Shown piece by piece: positions 35,679-45,475 of a stretch of DNA of 64,000 nucleotides. Position 1 is the first letter of the stretch. Each line of letters opens with the position of its first letter. The notes below the pieces were generated by a model. It was not told the origin of the DNA. It did not search any database and was given only the letters and a program-made list of their open reading frames with translations. Source of the stretch: Nitrosopumilus sp. Nsub (GTDB lineage: Archaea > Thermoproteota > Nitrososphaeria > Nitrososphaerales > Nitrosopumilaceae); the NCBI RefSeq assembly GCF_001541925.1, contig NZ_LQMW01000021.1, positions 1 to 64,000 on the forward strand, written 5' to 3'. A program made the position numbers and the translations under genes.

Positions 35679-35870
35679 TCAATTAGAATTAATAAAAACG
35701 GTTGAATTAGATATTGTAATCATTTCTACTGTCTTAATTGGCATATTTTCTTTTTTAGAAATTTCTATGATTTCTAATTTATGTTCATCTTGTAAATGTT
35801 TGAGAAATTCTTTTTCTTCAATATTGTTTTGTTTAAAATTACATGAAGAAAAAATACAATTAAAATTCAA
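35679..35870 (-). CDS. C2H2 zinc-finger microprotein
   Basis: The 63-residue protein has one C2H2-like set: Cys5, Cys10, His25 and His30 (CIFSSC and HLQDEH), with a four-residue gap between the Cys. The rest is a short polar tail. It could bind DNA, RNA or another protein. Archaeal single-finger proteins of this size are common and mostly uncharacterised. Confidence 0.65.
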   Translation of the reverse strand: MNFNCIFSSCNFKQNNIEEKEFLKHLQDEHKLEIIEISKKENMPIKTVEMITISNSTVFINSN

Positions 35871-35988
35871 TATTTTTAGTAATTTTTTCTAGTAAAAAAA
35901 CTCTAATAGGAAAAAGATTAAAAATATTTTTAAATCTAGGCATGAAATTTAACGAATTTCCTAAATAAGTGTAAAAAATTACCAAATT

Positions 35989-36165
35989 ATGACAAAATCA
36001 ATTAGTTGTAAAGATGCTGGAAAAGATTGTAGTTGGTCAGCATCAGCAGAAAGTGTGGAAGAATTAATGTCACAAGTTACAGAACATGTTTTAGCAGAAC
36101 ATAAAGAAATTGAATTAAATTCTGACAGTATTGCAAGTATCAAATCATTAATCAAAGATAATTGA
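35989..36165 (+). CDS. DUF1059-like small metal-binding protein
   Basis: 58 residues with Cys7, Cys14 (SCKDAGKDC) and His33, His38 (EHVLAEH), the C-C-H-H arrangement of the DUF1059 small metal-binding family. It lies between other small genes, divergent from the C2H2 microprotein, with 118 bases between the two starts. Function unknown; zinc or iron binding is likely. Confidence 0.75.
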   Translation: MTKSISCKDAGKDCSWSASAESVEELMSQVTEHVLAEHKEIELNSDSIASIKSLIKDN

Positions 36166-36246
36166 AACAACATATTCATAAAAAAATCACGATAATGAGT
36201 TTAGTTAATAATAACTTTAGATTTATGATAACTTAAAGGGATTAAA

Positions 36247-36732
36247 ATGGGTAAAAAAGGTAAAAAAGAACAAGAAAAGCCAAAGAAGAAGAATTTCAAA
36301 GCTTTTCTTAAAAAAAGAGCTCCATTGTATCTTGCAGGAATTGCATTAATTGTTATTAGTGCAAATGGTGTTTTATCAGAAAAACATCTGGATGATTTTT
36401 TAATTGATCTTTCAGAGGAGGAACAAATTGTAGTAGATATTTTAATGCAATATAACGGTCCTAATGAATCAGGATTAAATGTAAAAGATGCGATTGAAAA
36501 TAAAATAAATGATGAATATCCTAATATGAAAATATTTGATGATAGAAATACTAGAATACATGTAGTCGTAACAAATATCAATTTAGAAGAATATCAAGTA
36601 ATATTAAATTTCAAATCGGATAAAGGTAATGATATTAATTATGATTGGAATGTAAATATAGATTCTAAAGAAATTAAATCAAATAACCTTGAATCAAAAT
36701 ATATCATAAATATAGTAGATTTTTACGATTAA
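36247..36732 (+). CDS. Single-pass membrane protein of unknown function
   Basis: 161 residues: a very basic N-terminus (KKGKKEQEKPKKKNF), one membrane helix at about 27-44 (LYLAGIALIVISANGVL) and an outside domain with a helix-rich first half and strands near the end. By the positive-inside rule the C-terminal domain is outside. It ends two bases before the convergent pepQ. Not recognised. Confidence 0.75.
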   Translation: MGKKGKKEQEKPKKKNFKAFLKKRAPLYLAGIALIVISANGVLSEKHLDDFLIDLSEEEQIVVDILMQYNGPNESGLNVKDAIENKINDEYPNMKIFDDRNTRIHVVVTNINLEEYQVILNFKSDKGNDINYDWNVNIDSKEIKSNNLESKYIINIVDFYD

Positions 36733-36734
36733 AT

Positions 36735-37799
36735 TTAGATTGTTAGTAGTTCTTTTGTAAATTTATGCATAACAATTGGTTTATTCTTTACAATAAGAGA
36801 ATCTTCTATTCTAATTCCAAATTTATTTTGTATATAGATTCCAGGTTCTACAGTGATTGCCATGTTTTCTTTTAATTCAGTTGTACTTCGATAAGAAACA
36901 GTTGGAAATTCATGCACTTCTAATCCAATTCCATGTCCAGTAGAATGAATAAAATATTTACCATAATTTTTTTCTTCAATGTATTTTCTACATGCATGAT
37001 CAACATCTTTACAATCTACATTTGGTTTTACAGATTTTAGACCAAGTTTTTGAGATTCTTTAACAATTTCATATGCCTCATTAGCTTGTGAAGAAATTTT
37101 TCCTAGTGCAAAGGTTCTAGTTGCATCAGAAACATATCCTTTGTATCTTAATGTTAGATCAGTAACTATAAGATCACCTTTTTTGAATTTACGTTGACTT
37201 ACTTGTGCATGAGGTAATGCACCATTTGGACCACCAGCAATAATTAATGGATTAAGTGTTGATTTGTAACCAGTGTCAAACATTTCTTGTTCCATGGCAT
37301 AAGTCATCAAAATTGTTTGTAATTCTGATTCTTTTTGTCCAACTTTCATTTTTTTAGAGCAAATTTCAAACATTTCATCAATTATTTTTGAAGCTTTTTT
37401 TAAGATCTTGATTTCCTTTTCGTCTTTTATTATTCGAGCATTGTAAAATGGTTCTGTAGAAGATATTATGTGAGATACTGATTTTTTTAAGCTAAGCATT
37501 GTAGAGTAATCCTTACAATCAGTACATACATGATTTTTCTTAATTTTATTAATAAGAGTAGAAATTAGTCCAGAACCACGTTCAGCAGTTATTACTTCAC
37601 AATCTTCAGACTCATCCTTTGCTCTTCCAACCTCAAGTTCTGGAGCAATAATGGTTGTTTTTCCATTTTTTTCTAATAATCCTATAGCTTCGCCCCAAAA
37701 ACCAGTCATATAGAAGAGATTCTCAGGCTCAAATGTTACTAGAGTGTCACAATCTATCTTTTTAGCATATTTTAGAAGATTTTTTCTACGTTGTTTCAT
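36735..37799 (-). CDS. pepQ: Xaa-Pro dipeptidase/aminopeptidase P family
   Basis: 354 residues with the creatinase-like N-terminal domain and the pita-bread metallopeptidase domain. Metal ligands can be placed in DLTLRYKGYVSDATRTFALG (two Asp), HSTGHGIGLEVHE (His), VEPGIYI (Glu) and GIRIEDS (Glu). It splits dipeptides or peptides before Pro. It is divergent from the PP-loop gene, whose possible longer starts would overlap the start of this gene. Confidence 0.93.
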   Translation of the reverse strand: MKQRRKNLLKYAKKIDCDTLVTFEPENLFYMTGFWGEAIGLLEKNGKTTIIAPELEVGRAKDESEDCEVITAERGSGLISTLINKIKKNHVCTDCKDYSTMLSLKKSVSHIISSTEPFYNARIIKDEKEIKILKKASKIIDEMFEICSKKMKVGQKESELQTILMTYAMEQEMFDTGYKSTLNPLIIAGGPNGALPHAQVSQRKFKKGDLIVTDLTLRYKGYVSDATRTFALGKISSQANEAYEIVKESQKLGLKSVKPNVDCKDVDHACRKYIEEKNYGKYFIHSTGHGIGLEVHEFPTVSYRSTTELKENMAITVEPGIYIQNKFGIRIEDSLIVKNKPIVMHKFTKELLTI

Positions 37800-37871
37800 A
37801 ACAAAAGATTGTATTTTCTTAATTTATGTATGATGCAAAGTTTGTATAAGGAAATTTGGAAAATCATTATC

Positions 37872-38882
37872 GTGACTGAAGAAAAGAAAAAGAAAGTAGT
37901 TGCATTACTTTCTGGTGGTTTGGATAGTCAACTTGCAATTAAGATGATGCAAGAGCAAGGGTTTGATGTTTCTGCAGTTGCAATAAAAACTCCATTTTGT
38001 GATTTTGATTGTGGAAGAGGATGCGGTTTTGAAATTAGAGAACGAGCAGATGATCTTGATGTAAATCTAAAAACTGTTTATCTAGGTGATGAATATATTG
38101 AAATGTTAAAAAAACCAAAACATGGAATTGGTGCAGGATTTAATCCATGTATTGATTGTAGATCTATGATGTTTGATGCAGCAAAAAAACACATGGAAGA
38201 AATTGGTGCAGAGTTTATTATTTCTGGTGAAGTATTAGGACAAAGACCAATGAGCCAACATGCACCTGCATTACGTACAATTGAAAAAGAATCAGATTTA
38301 GTTGGAAAAATAGTAAGACCACTATCTGCTGCATTGTTACCAGAAACAGATCCTGAAAAAGATGGTTTGATCAAAAGAGAAAATCTTGGAATGATTAGAG
38401 GAAGAACAAGAAGAAATCAATTAGACATGGCAAAAAAATATGGAATTGAAAATCCACCAAATGCTGGAGGTGGTTGTTTGTTAACAGAACCACAATTTGG
38501 AATTAAAGCAAAAGATTTGTTTGAACATACAAAAAATCCAACAATAAATGATATCGATTTATTAAAAATTGGAAGACATTTCAGATTAGATCAAGAAACA
38601 AAATTTGTTGTTGGGAGAAATAAAGATGAAAATGAAATGATAAAAGCAATTGCATTACCAGATGACACATTACTTGAAGCAAAAGATTTCGTTGGTCCAG
38701 TTTCAATTTTACGCGGAACAAATTCCAAAAAACATCTTCAATTTGCAGCATCTGTCACTTTAAGATATTCTGATGCACCAAATGACAATACAGCAATTGT
38801 TTCGATTAAACAGAATGATTCAGTTGAAGAAATTACTTCAGAAAGTGCAAAAGAAGAATCATACATTCAATTTAGAATGTAG
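37872..38882 (+). CDS. PP-loop tRNA thiolation enzyme-like protein (ThiI/MnmA-related)
   Basis: The ATP-pyrophosphatase loop SGGLDSQLA sits close to the N-terminus, followed by Cys-rich CDFDCGRGCGFE, CIDCRSMM and NAGGGCLLTEPQFG. These paired Cys motifs mark an enzyme activating uridine for thiolation of tRNA. I chose GTG at 37872 (336 residues), since longer frames starting at 37791 overlap pepQ and add nothing like the family. The order PP-loop, Cys motifs and a C-terminal domain is that of a subgroup distinct from classic MnmA; the exact tRNA position is unknown. Confidence 0.8.
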   Translation: MTEEKKKKVVALLSGGLDSQLAIKMMQEQGFDVSAVAIKTPFCDFDCGRGCGFEIRERADDLDVNLKTVYLGDEYIEMLKKPKHGIGAGFNPCIDCRSMMFDAAKKHMEEIGAEFIISGEVLGQRPMSQHAPALRTIEKESDLVGKIVRPLSAALLPETDPEKDGLIKRENLGMIRGRTRRNQLDMAKKYGIENPPNAGGGCLLTEPQFGIKAKDLFEHTKNPTINDIDLLKIGRHFRLDQETKFVVGRNKDENEMIKAIALPDDTLLEAKDFVGPVSILRGTNSKKHLQFAASVTLRYSDAPNDNTAIVSIKQNDSVEEITSESAKEESYIQFRM

Positions 38883-38955
38883 GCGTGAAAAATTTGAAAA
38901 ATTAGTTAAAACTAAGGAAGAGTTTTTGAGGGAGTAGATCTCATTTTTAATCATA

Positions 38956-39234
38956 ATGCAAAAGCAAGAAAATCCTACATATCTAAAGGCAATTACAATT
39001 AGAGATAGTAGCGACGTACATTCTATTAAGGAGGATATCAAAAAAGGAATAATTTTGATACTTAGAGTTACACCATTGGCACAAAAAGATGTGGATCAAT
39101 TACGTAAAGTTGTAGAAGAATTGTATTCGATTGCTAAAACAGCTGATGCAGATATTGCAAGATTAGGTGAAGAAAGAATTATTGTTACTCCATCTAGCAT
39201 AAAGATCTGGAAACCAGAATACGATTTAAAATAA
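38956..39234 (+). CDS. sepF: SepF-like cell division protein
   Basis: 92 residues covering the SepF core: YLKAITIRDSSDVHSIKEDI, then ILRVTPLAQKDVDQLRKVV and ADIARLGEERIIVTPSSIKI. SepF links FtsZ to the membrane in bacteria and many archaea. There is no clear membrane-targeting N-terminal helix of usual length; the first eight residues (MQKQENPT) are short. It converges on the aCPSF1 gene with a nine-base overlap. No ftsZ or cdv genes are in the window. Confidence 0.85.
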   Translation: MQKQENPTYLKAITIRDSSDVHSIKEDIKKGIILILRVTPLAQKDVDQLRKVVEELYSIAKTADADIARLGEERIIVTPSSIKIWKPEYDLK

Positions 39235-41166
39235 TTTTATAGCTTCTTGAACTTGAGGATAATGAGCAGGGAGTTTGAAGGTTCTTCTAATATTCATAGC
39301 AAGGTTTTCTGATTTTGAGCGTTCACCGTGATTAACTAAAACACGACGAAGTTTTGGTCGTAGTCTTTGTACAAATGACATTAGTTGATTGTAATCACTA
39401 TGTCCACTGAATCCATCTAGTTTTTCAACTCCACAATTTACAGAAACAACTTCGACTTTACCTTCTTTTCCCAACATAGAAACTTGTTTAGAACCATCAA
39501 GTACACGTCTTCCTAAAGTTCCATTAACTTGATAAGAAACAAACACGACTTTGTTTTTTGGATCAGGAGCAATATTTTTGAAATATTCTAAAACTGGTCC
39601 ACCCTCTAACATTCCAGATGTTGCTAAAATTATACATGGAGAGTTTTCTCTCATTGGTTCTTCTCTGGCATCAGCATGTTCAATATTTGTAAAGTACTCA
39701 GAATCAAATGGATTATCATCTGTTTCTAAAATTTTCTGTTTTAATTCTCGTGCAAGATATTCAGGATAAGATTCATGGATTGCTGATGCTTCAGAGATCA
39801 TGCCTTCAGTAAAAACTGGAGCCTCAACCATTTCACCAGATTTCATGTAATGATCAATGACCATCATGATTTCTTGTGCACGACCAACTGCAGGAATTGG
39901 AATTAAGACTTTACCTCCATCTGCCAAAGTATTGTTTACTGCGTTGATAAAAGAAGATTCTACTTGTTGTCTTGTAGGTTGCACATCTTCTCTAAGACCA
40001 TATGTACTTTCAATTAGTAATGTTTCTACTCGAGGAAAATTCCAACTTGCAGCTTCAAATAAAATACTTTTTCCAAATTTGATATCACCAGAATATACAA
40101 AATTGTGATCACCATTACCAATATGGAAATGACATAATGCAGAACCAAGAATATGCCCTGCATTAGCAAGTACTAATTTTATGTCAGGTGAAATATCAGT
40201 TACAGTTCCATAGGGTAAAGTAATGGTTTGTCTCATTACTTGCTTTACATCTCTTTCAGCATACATTGGGGTTCTACCTTGTGCTGCTGCAACTTTAATT
40301 GCATCTAGTTGAATTAAGTTCATCATAGGCAATGTTGGTTCACTACAATAAATCGGACCTTTGTAACCATATTTGCATAGGGCAGGTAAAAATCCGGTAT
40401 GATCTAAATGAGCATGTCCAATTACTACAGCATCAAGTTCATCTAATGTGATATCTAAAGAATCAAGTCGTGGGTATGAGTCCATTGGAGAACGTGCACC
40501 AGGATTAATGCCACAATCAACTAAAATTTTACTTTCTGGTGTAGATAACAGCATTGAAGATCTACCTACTTGACCAAAACCACCAAGAGTATGAAGAGAT
40601 ACTTCAGTTCTTTGTGACAAGCGAGGTCTAAAAATATCATCACCAACTTGTTTCATTTGTTTACTTCTTTCACCAGAAGCTTGTTTTAGAGTTGCATTAA
40701 TTGTTTGAATAGTTCTAGATGGAACGGTAGTAGCTTTTCTAATTCTTAATCGCCATCCAATTTTTTCTGTTAAATCTGCATGATTGAATTCTTTGGCATT
40801 TCTTTGTAACAACCAAGGTCTTTTTGCTTCAATTGATACTTCACCAGTTGATGTATCAAAAAGAGTAGCTTGTAAGTTGGCCTCTTCTGGTACATGCTCT
40901 GCAATAATTTTTCTACATTCATCTTCTGGTTTTCTTATGGATTCATCAGTTCGAATAACAATTCGTTTTTTGATAATATTAACAAGTTTTGAAATTGTTT
41001 CATTGTTTTCTAAAAGATATCTAGGTGAATTTGTATAAAGTGCAATTCTTGGTCCTTCATATTCGATTTTTGTGATACTAGCTTCTTTTGGCATACTTTG
41101 CAGTATGGTTGCCATTATATTCTGGCTACTAGGAGGTAATTCTTTTGGAGGTTGTTTTTTTTGCAT
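39226..41166 (-). CDS. aCPSF1/FttA beta-CASP ribonuclease (transcription termination factor)
   Basis: The archaeal CPSF73 homologue cleaves nascent RNA and ends transcription. From the ATG at 41166 it has 646 residues: two KH domains in the first 170, then the metallo-beta-lactamase core with HAHLDH at 251-256 and the beta-CASP region with HSDYNQL and VNHGERSKSENLA near the end. An earlier in-frame start at 41202 would overlap psmB; the chosen start leaves a four-base gap after it. The pair psmB-aCPSF1 is likely one operon. Confidence 0.95.
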   Translation of the reverse strand: MQKKQPPKELPPSSQNIMATILQSMPKEASITKIEYEGPRIALYTNSPRYLLENNETISKLVNIIKKRIVIRTDESIRKPEDECRKIIAEHVPEEANLQATLFDTSTGEVSIEAKRPWLLQRNAKEFNHADLTEKIGWRLRIRKATTVPSRTIQTINATLKQASGERSKQMKQVGDDIFRPRLSQRTEVSLHTLGGFGQVGRSSMLLSTPESKILVDCGINPGARSPMDSYPRLDSLDITLDELDAVVIGHAHLDHTGFLPALCKYGYKGPIYCSEPTLPMMNLIQLDAIKVAAAQGRTPMYAERDVKQVMRQTITLPYGTVTDISPDIKLVLANAGHILGSALCHFHIGNGDHNFVYSGDIKFGKSILFEAASWNFPRVETLLIESTYGLREDVQPTRQQVESSFINAVNNTLADGGKVLIPIPAVGRAQEIMMVIDHYMKSGEMVEAPVFTEGMISEASAIHESYPEYLARELKQKILETDDNPFDSEYFTNIEHADAREEPMRENSPCIILATSGMLEGGPVLEYFKNIAPDPKNKVVFVSYQVNGTLGRRVLDGSKQVSMLGKEGKVEVVSVNCGVEKLDGFSGHSDYNQLMSFVQRLRPKLRRVLVNHGERSKSENLAMNIRRTFKLPAHYPQVQEAIKLF

Positions 41167-41170
41167 TAAA

Positions 41171-41803
41171 TCAAAGTTCGATAACTGCTTTCTTTTGTTC
41201 ATCGGTTAATAGACGGAATCCATCTTTGTCCATTACTGCGATGTTTATTCCATCACCAGTACCAATGTTTCTAACAATTGCAGCTTTAACAGCTCTTAAA
41301 GCTATTTTTTTTGCCTCTTCAACTGTGAGGTCATTTCGATATTCTTCTTCCAATAAACCATAAGCTACTGGAGAGCCACTTCCAGTGGTAACATAAGATT
41401 TCTCTTCAACAGAACCAAACATATCAACATTAAACAATGCAGGACCACTTGCATCATAACCACCGAGTAAAATATCGGCCATGAAAGGATATCCTCTATT
41501 TTGATGGAAGATTAATGAACAGAGTCTTGCTAGAGAATGAATAGATATTGAATTTTGTTTATCTACTCTGTGTAAATTAGAATGATATCGTAAAACATCT
41601 ACAATGTTTTGTGCATCTGCAACACCACCTGCTAAAGTTAAACCTGCATGCTTGTCAATTTGCTGAATTTTCATCGTATTATTATTTGCAATAAAGTATC
41701 CAGCACTGGCCCTCATATCTGCGCACAAAACTACACCATCTTTTGCCTTAATACCTACTGTAGTAGTCCCATGCAAAATTTTTTCTTCAACGTTTGTAGA
41801 CAA
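41171..41803 (-). CDS. psmB: Proteasome beta subunit
   Basis: The 210-residue precursor has a short propeptide and cuts before Thr13 in LHGTTTVGIKAKDGVV, exposing the catalytic N-terminal Thr. The family motifs CADMRASAGYF and the ending TGDGINIAVMDKDGF are present. It forms the inner rings of the 20S core for ATP-dependent protein breakdown. The alpha subunit is not in this window. Confidence 0.96.
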   Translation of the reverse strand: MSTNVEEKILHGTTTVGIKAKDGVVLCADMRASAGYFIANNNTMKIQQIDKHAGLTLAGGVADAQNIVDVLRYHSNLHRVDKQNSISIHSLARLCSLIFHQNRGYPFMADILLGGYDASGPALFNVDMFGSVEEKSYVTTGSGSPVAYGLLEEEYRNDLTVEEAKKIALRAVKAAIVRNIGTGDGINIAVMDKDGFRLLTDEQKKAVIEL

Positions 41804-41878
41804 AATATACCTCTTAAGATAAAGTAAATGTCATGTCACCCTTTTAAATAACTTTTTGATCCATTGAAATGATAAATA

Positions 41879-42943
41879 ATGAAGAAAAAGGAGGATCGCA
41901 TGCAATCACACACAATGGAATTACCTAGACTAATAGAGATCGGGGAAAAAAATATCGAAGACTTTGGAAAATTCCTATATTCATTAAATAAACCAAAAAA
42001 AGTTTCATTGATTAGTGGAACAAATGTTCAAAATGTTTTAAAATCTAAAATAGAAAAATCACTAAAAATTAAGAAAATTCAACATATTTGGCATACATCA
42101 ATTGACAATCAAATAAAATCAATTGATAAAATTCAAAAATCTGTTAAGAGAGATAATTCAGATTTAATTATAGGAATCGGAGGAGGTCGTTCGGTAGATA
42201 CTGCAAAACTAGTTTCATTTAATTTATCCATACCATTTGTTAGCTTACCAACTGCTGCATCACATGACGGAATGGCAAGTCCGTTTGTTTCTGTGAAAAG
42301 TGATAAACCTCATTCAATTGTAGCATCAGCTCCATTAGGAGTTTTTGTAGACATAGATGTAATTAAAAAAGCTCCATCAAAATTATTGGCTAGTGGTTGT
42401 GGAGATCTTATTGCAAATATTATAGCTGTAAAAGATTGGCAATTAGGTCATAAAAAGAAAAAAGAATACTATGGAAGATATGCTGCAGACTTGGCAATGA
42501 TGAGTGCAAAAATTGTCATGGAAAATTCTTCAGAATTTGCACGTAAAGGAATAGATCATCGTGTAGTTGTAGAGGGATTAATTAGTGCAGGAGTTGCATC
42601 ATGTATTGCTGGAAGCAGTAGACCATGTTCTGGGGCAGAACATCTATTTTCACATGCACTTGATAAAATTGCTCCAGGAATTGGACTTCATGGAGAAAAA
42701 TGTGGAATTGGTTCTATTATGATAGCAAAATTACAAGGACAAGATTGGAAAAAAATTATTAAAACGTTAAAAGATGTAGGTGCACCAACAACAGCAAAAC
42801 AAATTGGAATAGAATCGGATAAAATTATTGAAGCTTTGATAATGGCGCAAGGATTAAGACCTCAACGTTACACAATCTTAAAAGAAAAAATTATGACTAA
42901 AAAAACAGCATTGAATCTGGCAAAATCAACAAAAGTTATTTAA
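41879..42943 (+). CDS. egsA: Glycerol-1-phosphate dehydrogenase [NAD(P)+]
   Basis: Makes sn-glycerol-1-phosphate, the backbone of archaeal membrane lipids. 354 residues with GIGGGRSVDTAKL (nucleotide loop), SLPTAASHDGMASPF, GCGDLIANI and the zinc ligands in GAEHLFSHAL and GLHGEKCGIGS. Its presence alone marks the DNA as archaeal. The start at 41879 (MKKKEDRMQS) could be a few residues later at Met8 or Met13. It is divergent from psmB. Confidence 0.95.
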   Translation: MKKKEDRMQSHTMELPRLIEIGEKNIEDFGKFLYSLNKPKKVSLISGTNVQNVLKSKIEKSLKIKKIQHIWHTSIDNQIKSIDKIQKSVKRDNSDLIIGIGGGRSVDTAKLVSFNLSIPFVSLPTAASHDGMASPFVSVKSDKPHSIVASAPLGVFVDIDVIKKAPSKLLASGCGDLIANIIAVKDWQLGHKKKKEYYGRYAADLAMMSAKIVMENSSEFARKGIDHRVVVEGLISAGVASCIAGSSRPCSGAEHLFSHALDKIAPGIGLHGEKCGIGSIMIAKLQGQDWKKIIKTLKDVGAPTTAKQIGIESDKIIEALIMAQGLRPQRYTILKEKIMTKKTALNLAKSTKVI

Positions 42944-42944
42944 T

Positions 42945-43676
42945 TTAAGAAGTTTTTTCTTTTGCTTCAGGTTTCTTGGCAGGAGCTTGTTTGTTGATGT
43001 GAGTTTCAACAAAACTGATTTTTTCTAATGTATTAACAAATTTGAAAATATCCATTTGGATAAAATGTTTCATTATTTGTAAACCATCAGCACGTAAAAT
43101 ATCTTCAGGAATTGTAATACTTGCTTCCTTATCTTTCAAATCAAAAGCAATTTTACTATCTTCAACTGGGAGTCGTTCTTTTAGAATTGCATCAACTTTA
43201 TCATTTGGTGTATCTAAAGCTTTGAGTACATTAACATCATAAAGAATTGTTTTTCCTGCATATCTATGATTATAATCAATTTGAACTCTACCTGAACCAA
43301 TAAAGCGAATAATTCCTCTTTTATTATCAACTTCAATTGTATCACCAACTGAAACTTTTTCTGCATCTTCACCTAATTTTCTTAGTGGAATCATTCTAAC
43401 TTTTGTAGAATCTCTTGCACCAAAACCCTTGTCAGGTGTTACTTCAATTGTAAGCTTATCTCCAACTGATGTTTTTGCTAATGCTTCATCAAATCCTTTT
43501 AACACAGGATAAGATGTTTCACCAATTGAAACTAGTTTAGGATGATATTTTGCATTTTCCTCATGAAGTGAATATTTTTTTGCATCTGCTTCTAGAGTGG
43601 TATCAAATACCTCATCATCATCTTTTACTTTTGCAGTATAATCAACTAAGATTAATGAGCCTTTATCAAAAGTCAA
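42945..43676 (-). CDS. FKBP-type peptidyl-prolyl isomerase (SlyD-like, long archaeal form)
   Basis: 243 residues. The FKBP domain starts DKGSLILVDYTAKVKDDDEV and includes GFDEALAKTSVGDKLTIEV, with the insert-in-flap chaperone domain near 95-150 (KVRMIPLRKLGEDAEKV, then NHRYAGKTILYDVNV). A further C-terminal region (160-228) found in archaeal long FKBPs and an Ala/Pro/Lys tail close the protein. It helps folding near the ribosome or in the cytosol. Confidence 0.93.
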   Translation of the reverse strand: MTFDKGSLILVDYTAKVKDDDEVFDTTLEADAKKYSLHEENAKYHPKLVSIGETSYPVLKGFDEALAKTSVGDKLTIEVTPDKGFGARDSTKVRMIPLRKLGEDAEKVSVGDTIEVDNKRGIIRFIGSGRVQIDYNHRYAGKTILYDVNVLKALDTPNDKVDAILKERLPVEDSKIAFDLKDKEASITIPEDILRADGLQIMKHFIQMDIFKFVNTLEKISFVETHINKQAPAKKPEAKEKTS

Positions 43677-43722
43677 TGTGATCGTTTTCGAATTTCCTTA
43701 TATTAGTTAAACGTTCTTAATT

Positions 43723-44880
43723 TTAAGAAGGGTTAGGAAGAGCTTTTAGTTTATCTTCTGCAGTTTTGAGTCCTGCTGCTGCATCAGTCTCATATCCCAT
43801 CATTGCTAAAGTTGATGAAATTGCTGAAATAGTTCTCATTACATGATATGGACTTACTTCACCCATACATCCAACTCGGAATACTTTACCTTTAAGATTG
43901 CCAAAACCGCCTGCAACTAACACTTTGAATTTATCAGCTAGCGTGCTTCTGAAAATTTTGTCTTCTAATCCATCGAGATAGTTTAATGCAACAATAGAAA
44001 TTGAACGATCTTCTTCTTTTGCAAATGGTGTTAATCCAATTGCACTTAATCCAGAGTACAAGGCATCAGAGCAAACTTTGTGACGATTAAAGACATTTTG
44101 TAATCCTTCTTCTAACATTATTGATAGGGCTTCTCGATATGCATACATCAATGGTAATGCAGGTGTAAATGGAGTGTGTTTTTCTTCATCATAATATTTG
44201 AAATATCTTGCTAAATTGAAGTAGTGTGTAGGTGGAGGATTTTCAATCATGTATTTTTTGGCTTTAGCACTAACAGAAACTGGAGAAATTCCAGGAGGAG
44301 CTGCAATTGCTTTTTGAGAACCAGTTAGACAGACATCAATATTCCATTTATCTACTTCAAGATTAGCACCACCAAGTAGAGAAACAGAATCTACAACATA
44401 CATTGCATCATTTCTAGATGTTAAATCAGATACTTTATCAAGATAATTTACCATTGTTCCAGTAGACGTTTCATTGTGAACAACATAGAATGCTTTAACA
44501 TCTTTATTATTATCAAATGCCTCTTTTACTTGATCAAAAGTTGCATTTTCTCCTGGTGGAGTCTGAAGTTTAATTACATTTGCACCTTGACCCTCAATTA
44601 ATTGAGATAATCTAGTACTAAATTCACCATTAACTGGAATTATTACTTTATCGCCTTTCTTAACTACATTAATTACTCCTGCTTCAACAGCACCTGTTCC
44701 AGATGCAGAAAGTGCTACAATATCATTTTGTGTTTGAAATACTTTTTGAGTTTTATCAACTACATCAGTGTATAATTCTACAAAATCATCACTTCTATGA
44801 TTAATAATTGGTGCAAGCATAGCCCTCATTACTCGATTTGGTACATTAGTTGGACCAGGGAGCATAGAAAGATATTCCAT
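43723..44880 (-). CDS. Class V aminotransferase (serine/alanine-glyoxylate type)
   Basis: 385 residues with the family start LPGPTNVPNRVMRAM, ASGTGAVEAGVI, the cofactor Asp in VVDSVSLLGG, and the PLP lysine Lys190 in CLTGSQKAIAAPPG. Likely an alanine/serine-glyoxylate or purine-catabolism type enzyme; substrate choice cannot be fixed. It lies 46 bases after FKBP's start and 39 bases past NadM on the same strand. Confidence 0.93.
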   Translation of the reverse strand: MEYLSMLPGPTNVPNRVMRAMLAPIINHRSDDFVELYTDVVDKTQKVFQTQNDIVALSASGTGAVEAGVINVVKKGDKVIIPVNGEFSTRLSQLIEGQGANVIKLQTPPGENATFDQVKEAFDNNKDVKAFYVVHNETSTGTMVNYLDKVSDLTSRNDAMYVVDSVSLLGGANLEVDKWNIDVCLTGSQKAIAAPPGISPVSVSAKAKKYMIENPPPTHYFNLARYFKYYDEEKHTPFTPALPLMYAYREALSIMLEEGLQNVFNRHKVCSDALYSGLSAIGLTPFAKEEDRSISIVALNYLDGLEDKIFRSTLADKFKVLVAGGFGNLKGKVFRVGCMGEVSPYHVMRTISAISSTLAMMGYETDAAAGLKTAEDKLKALPNPS

Positions 44881-44919
44881 TATTATCTATCTAATTATGT
44901 AGTCGGGGTGTATTTATAA

Positions 44920-45414
44920 TTAGAGATTTTTTAGATGATCTTTAGCACTAGTGTTAAGTAAAAAATTTTTTGTACCTTCTGGAACAAAATTTTCCCATTT
45001 TTGATCGTTATAAATTAAATTTCTAATTCTAGTTCCAGATAATTGATTCCTTTTTAAAAAAGGAATTGAAAGTACTTTGACATTTCTTTTTGAATACAAA
45101 TGTTCAGTCATTGGATCGTTTGAAAAAACAATTTGATAATCTGGAACTATGGTATCAATATTTTCAATCCATTTAACATGATTATCTAAATCTGGAATTG
45201 AATAAATTGAAATTTTGTTTTTAATTGAATCATCAATAGAAGACAAAATCATCTGTCGTCTTTCTTCAACAGTAAAGGGATTGGTTTTTTCCATTGGTTT
45301 ATTTGAACTACCTAAGCCTAACCAAAGTTTATCAACTTTTGATAATGCAAATTGTAATGCTGCAAGGTGACCTAAATGAAATGGTTGAAATCTTCCTATT
45401 AACAAACCATTCAT
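44920..45414 (-). CDS. nadM: Nicotinamide-nucleotide adenylyltransferase, archaeal type
   Basis: The 164-residue nucleotidyltransferase joins NMN and ATP to give NAD. It has GRFQPFHLGHLAAL near the N-terminus, NPFTVEERRQMI, and the signature LSGTRIRNLIYN, all typical of NadM. Phosphopantetheine adenylyltransferase is the main alternative, but the GRFQPFHLGH and SGTxIR combination favours NadM. Confidence 0.93.
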   Translation of the reverse strand: MNGLLIGRFQPFHLGHLAALQFALSKVDKLWLGLGSSNKPMEKTNPFTVEERRQMILSSIDDSIKNKISIYSIPDLDNHVKWIENIDTIVPDYQIVFSNDPMTEHLYSKRNVKVLSIPFLKRNQLSGTRIRNLIYNDQKWENFVPEGTKNFLLNTSAKDHLKNL

Positions 45415-45475
45415 AGAAAATATAGGAAATGACTTTTTAAAAAACTATCATAAAGAGTGTTAATAAGTAAAAAAT

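Noticed and set aside
37791-37871. Longer N-terminus for the PP-loop protein
   Set aside because: It would overlap the pepQ start, and the PP-loop normally lies close to the N-terminus.
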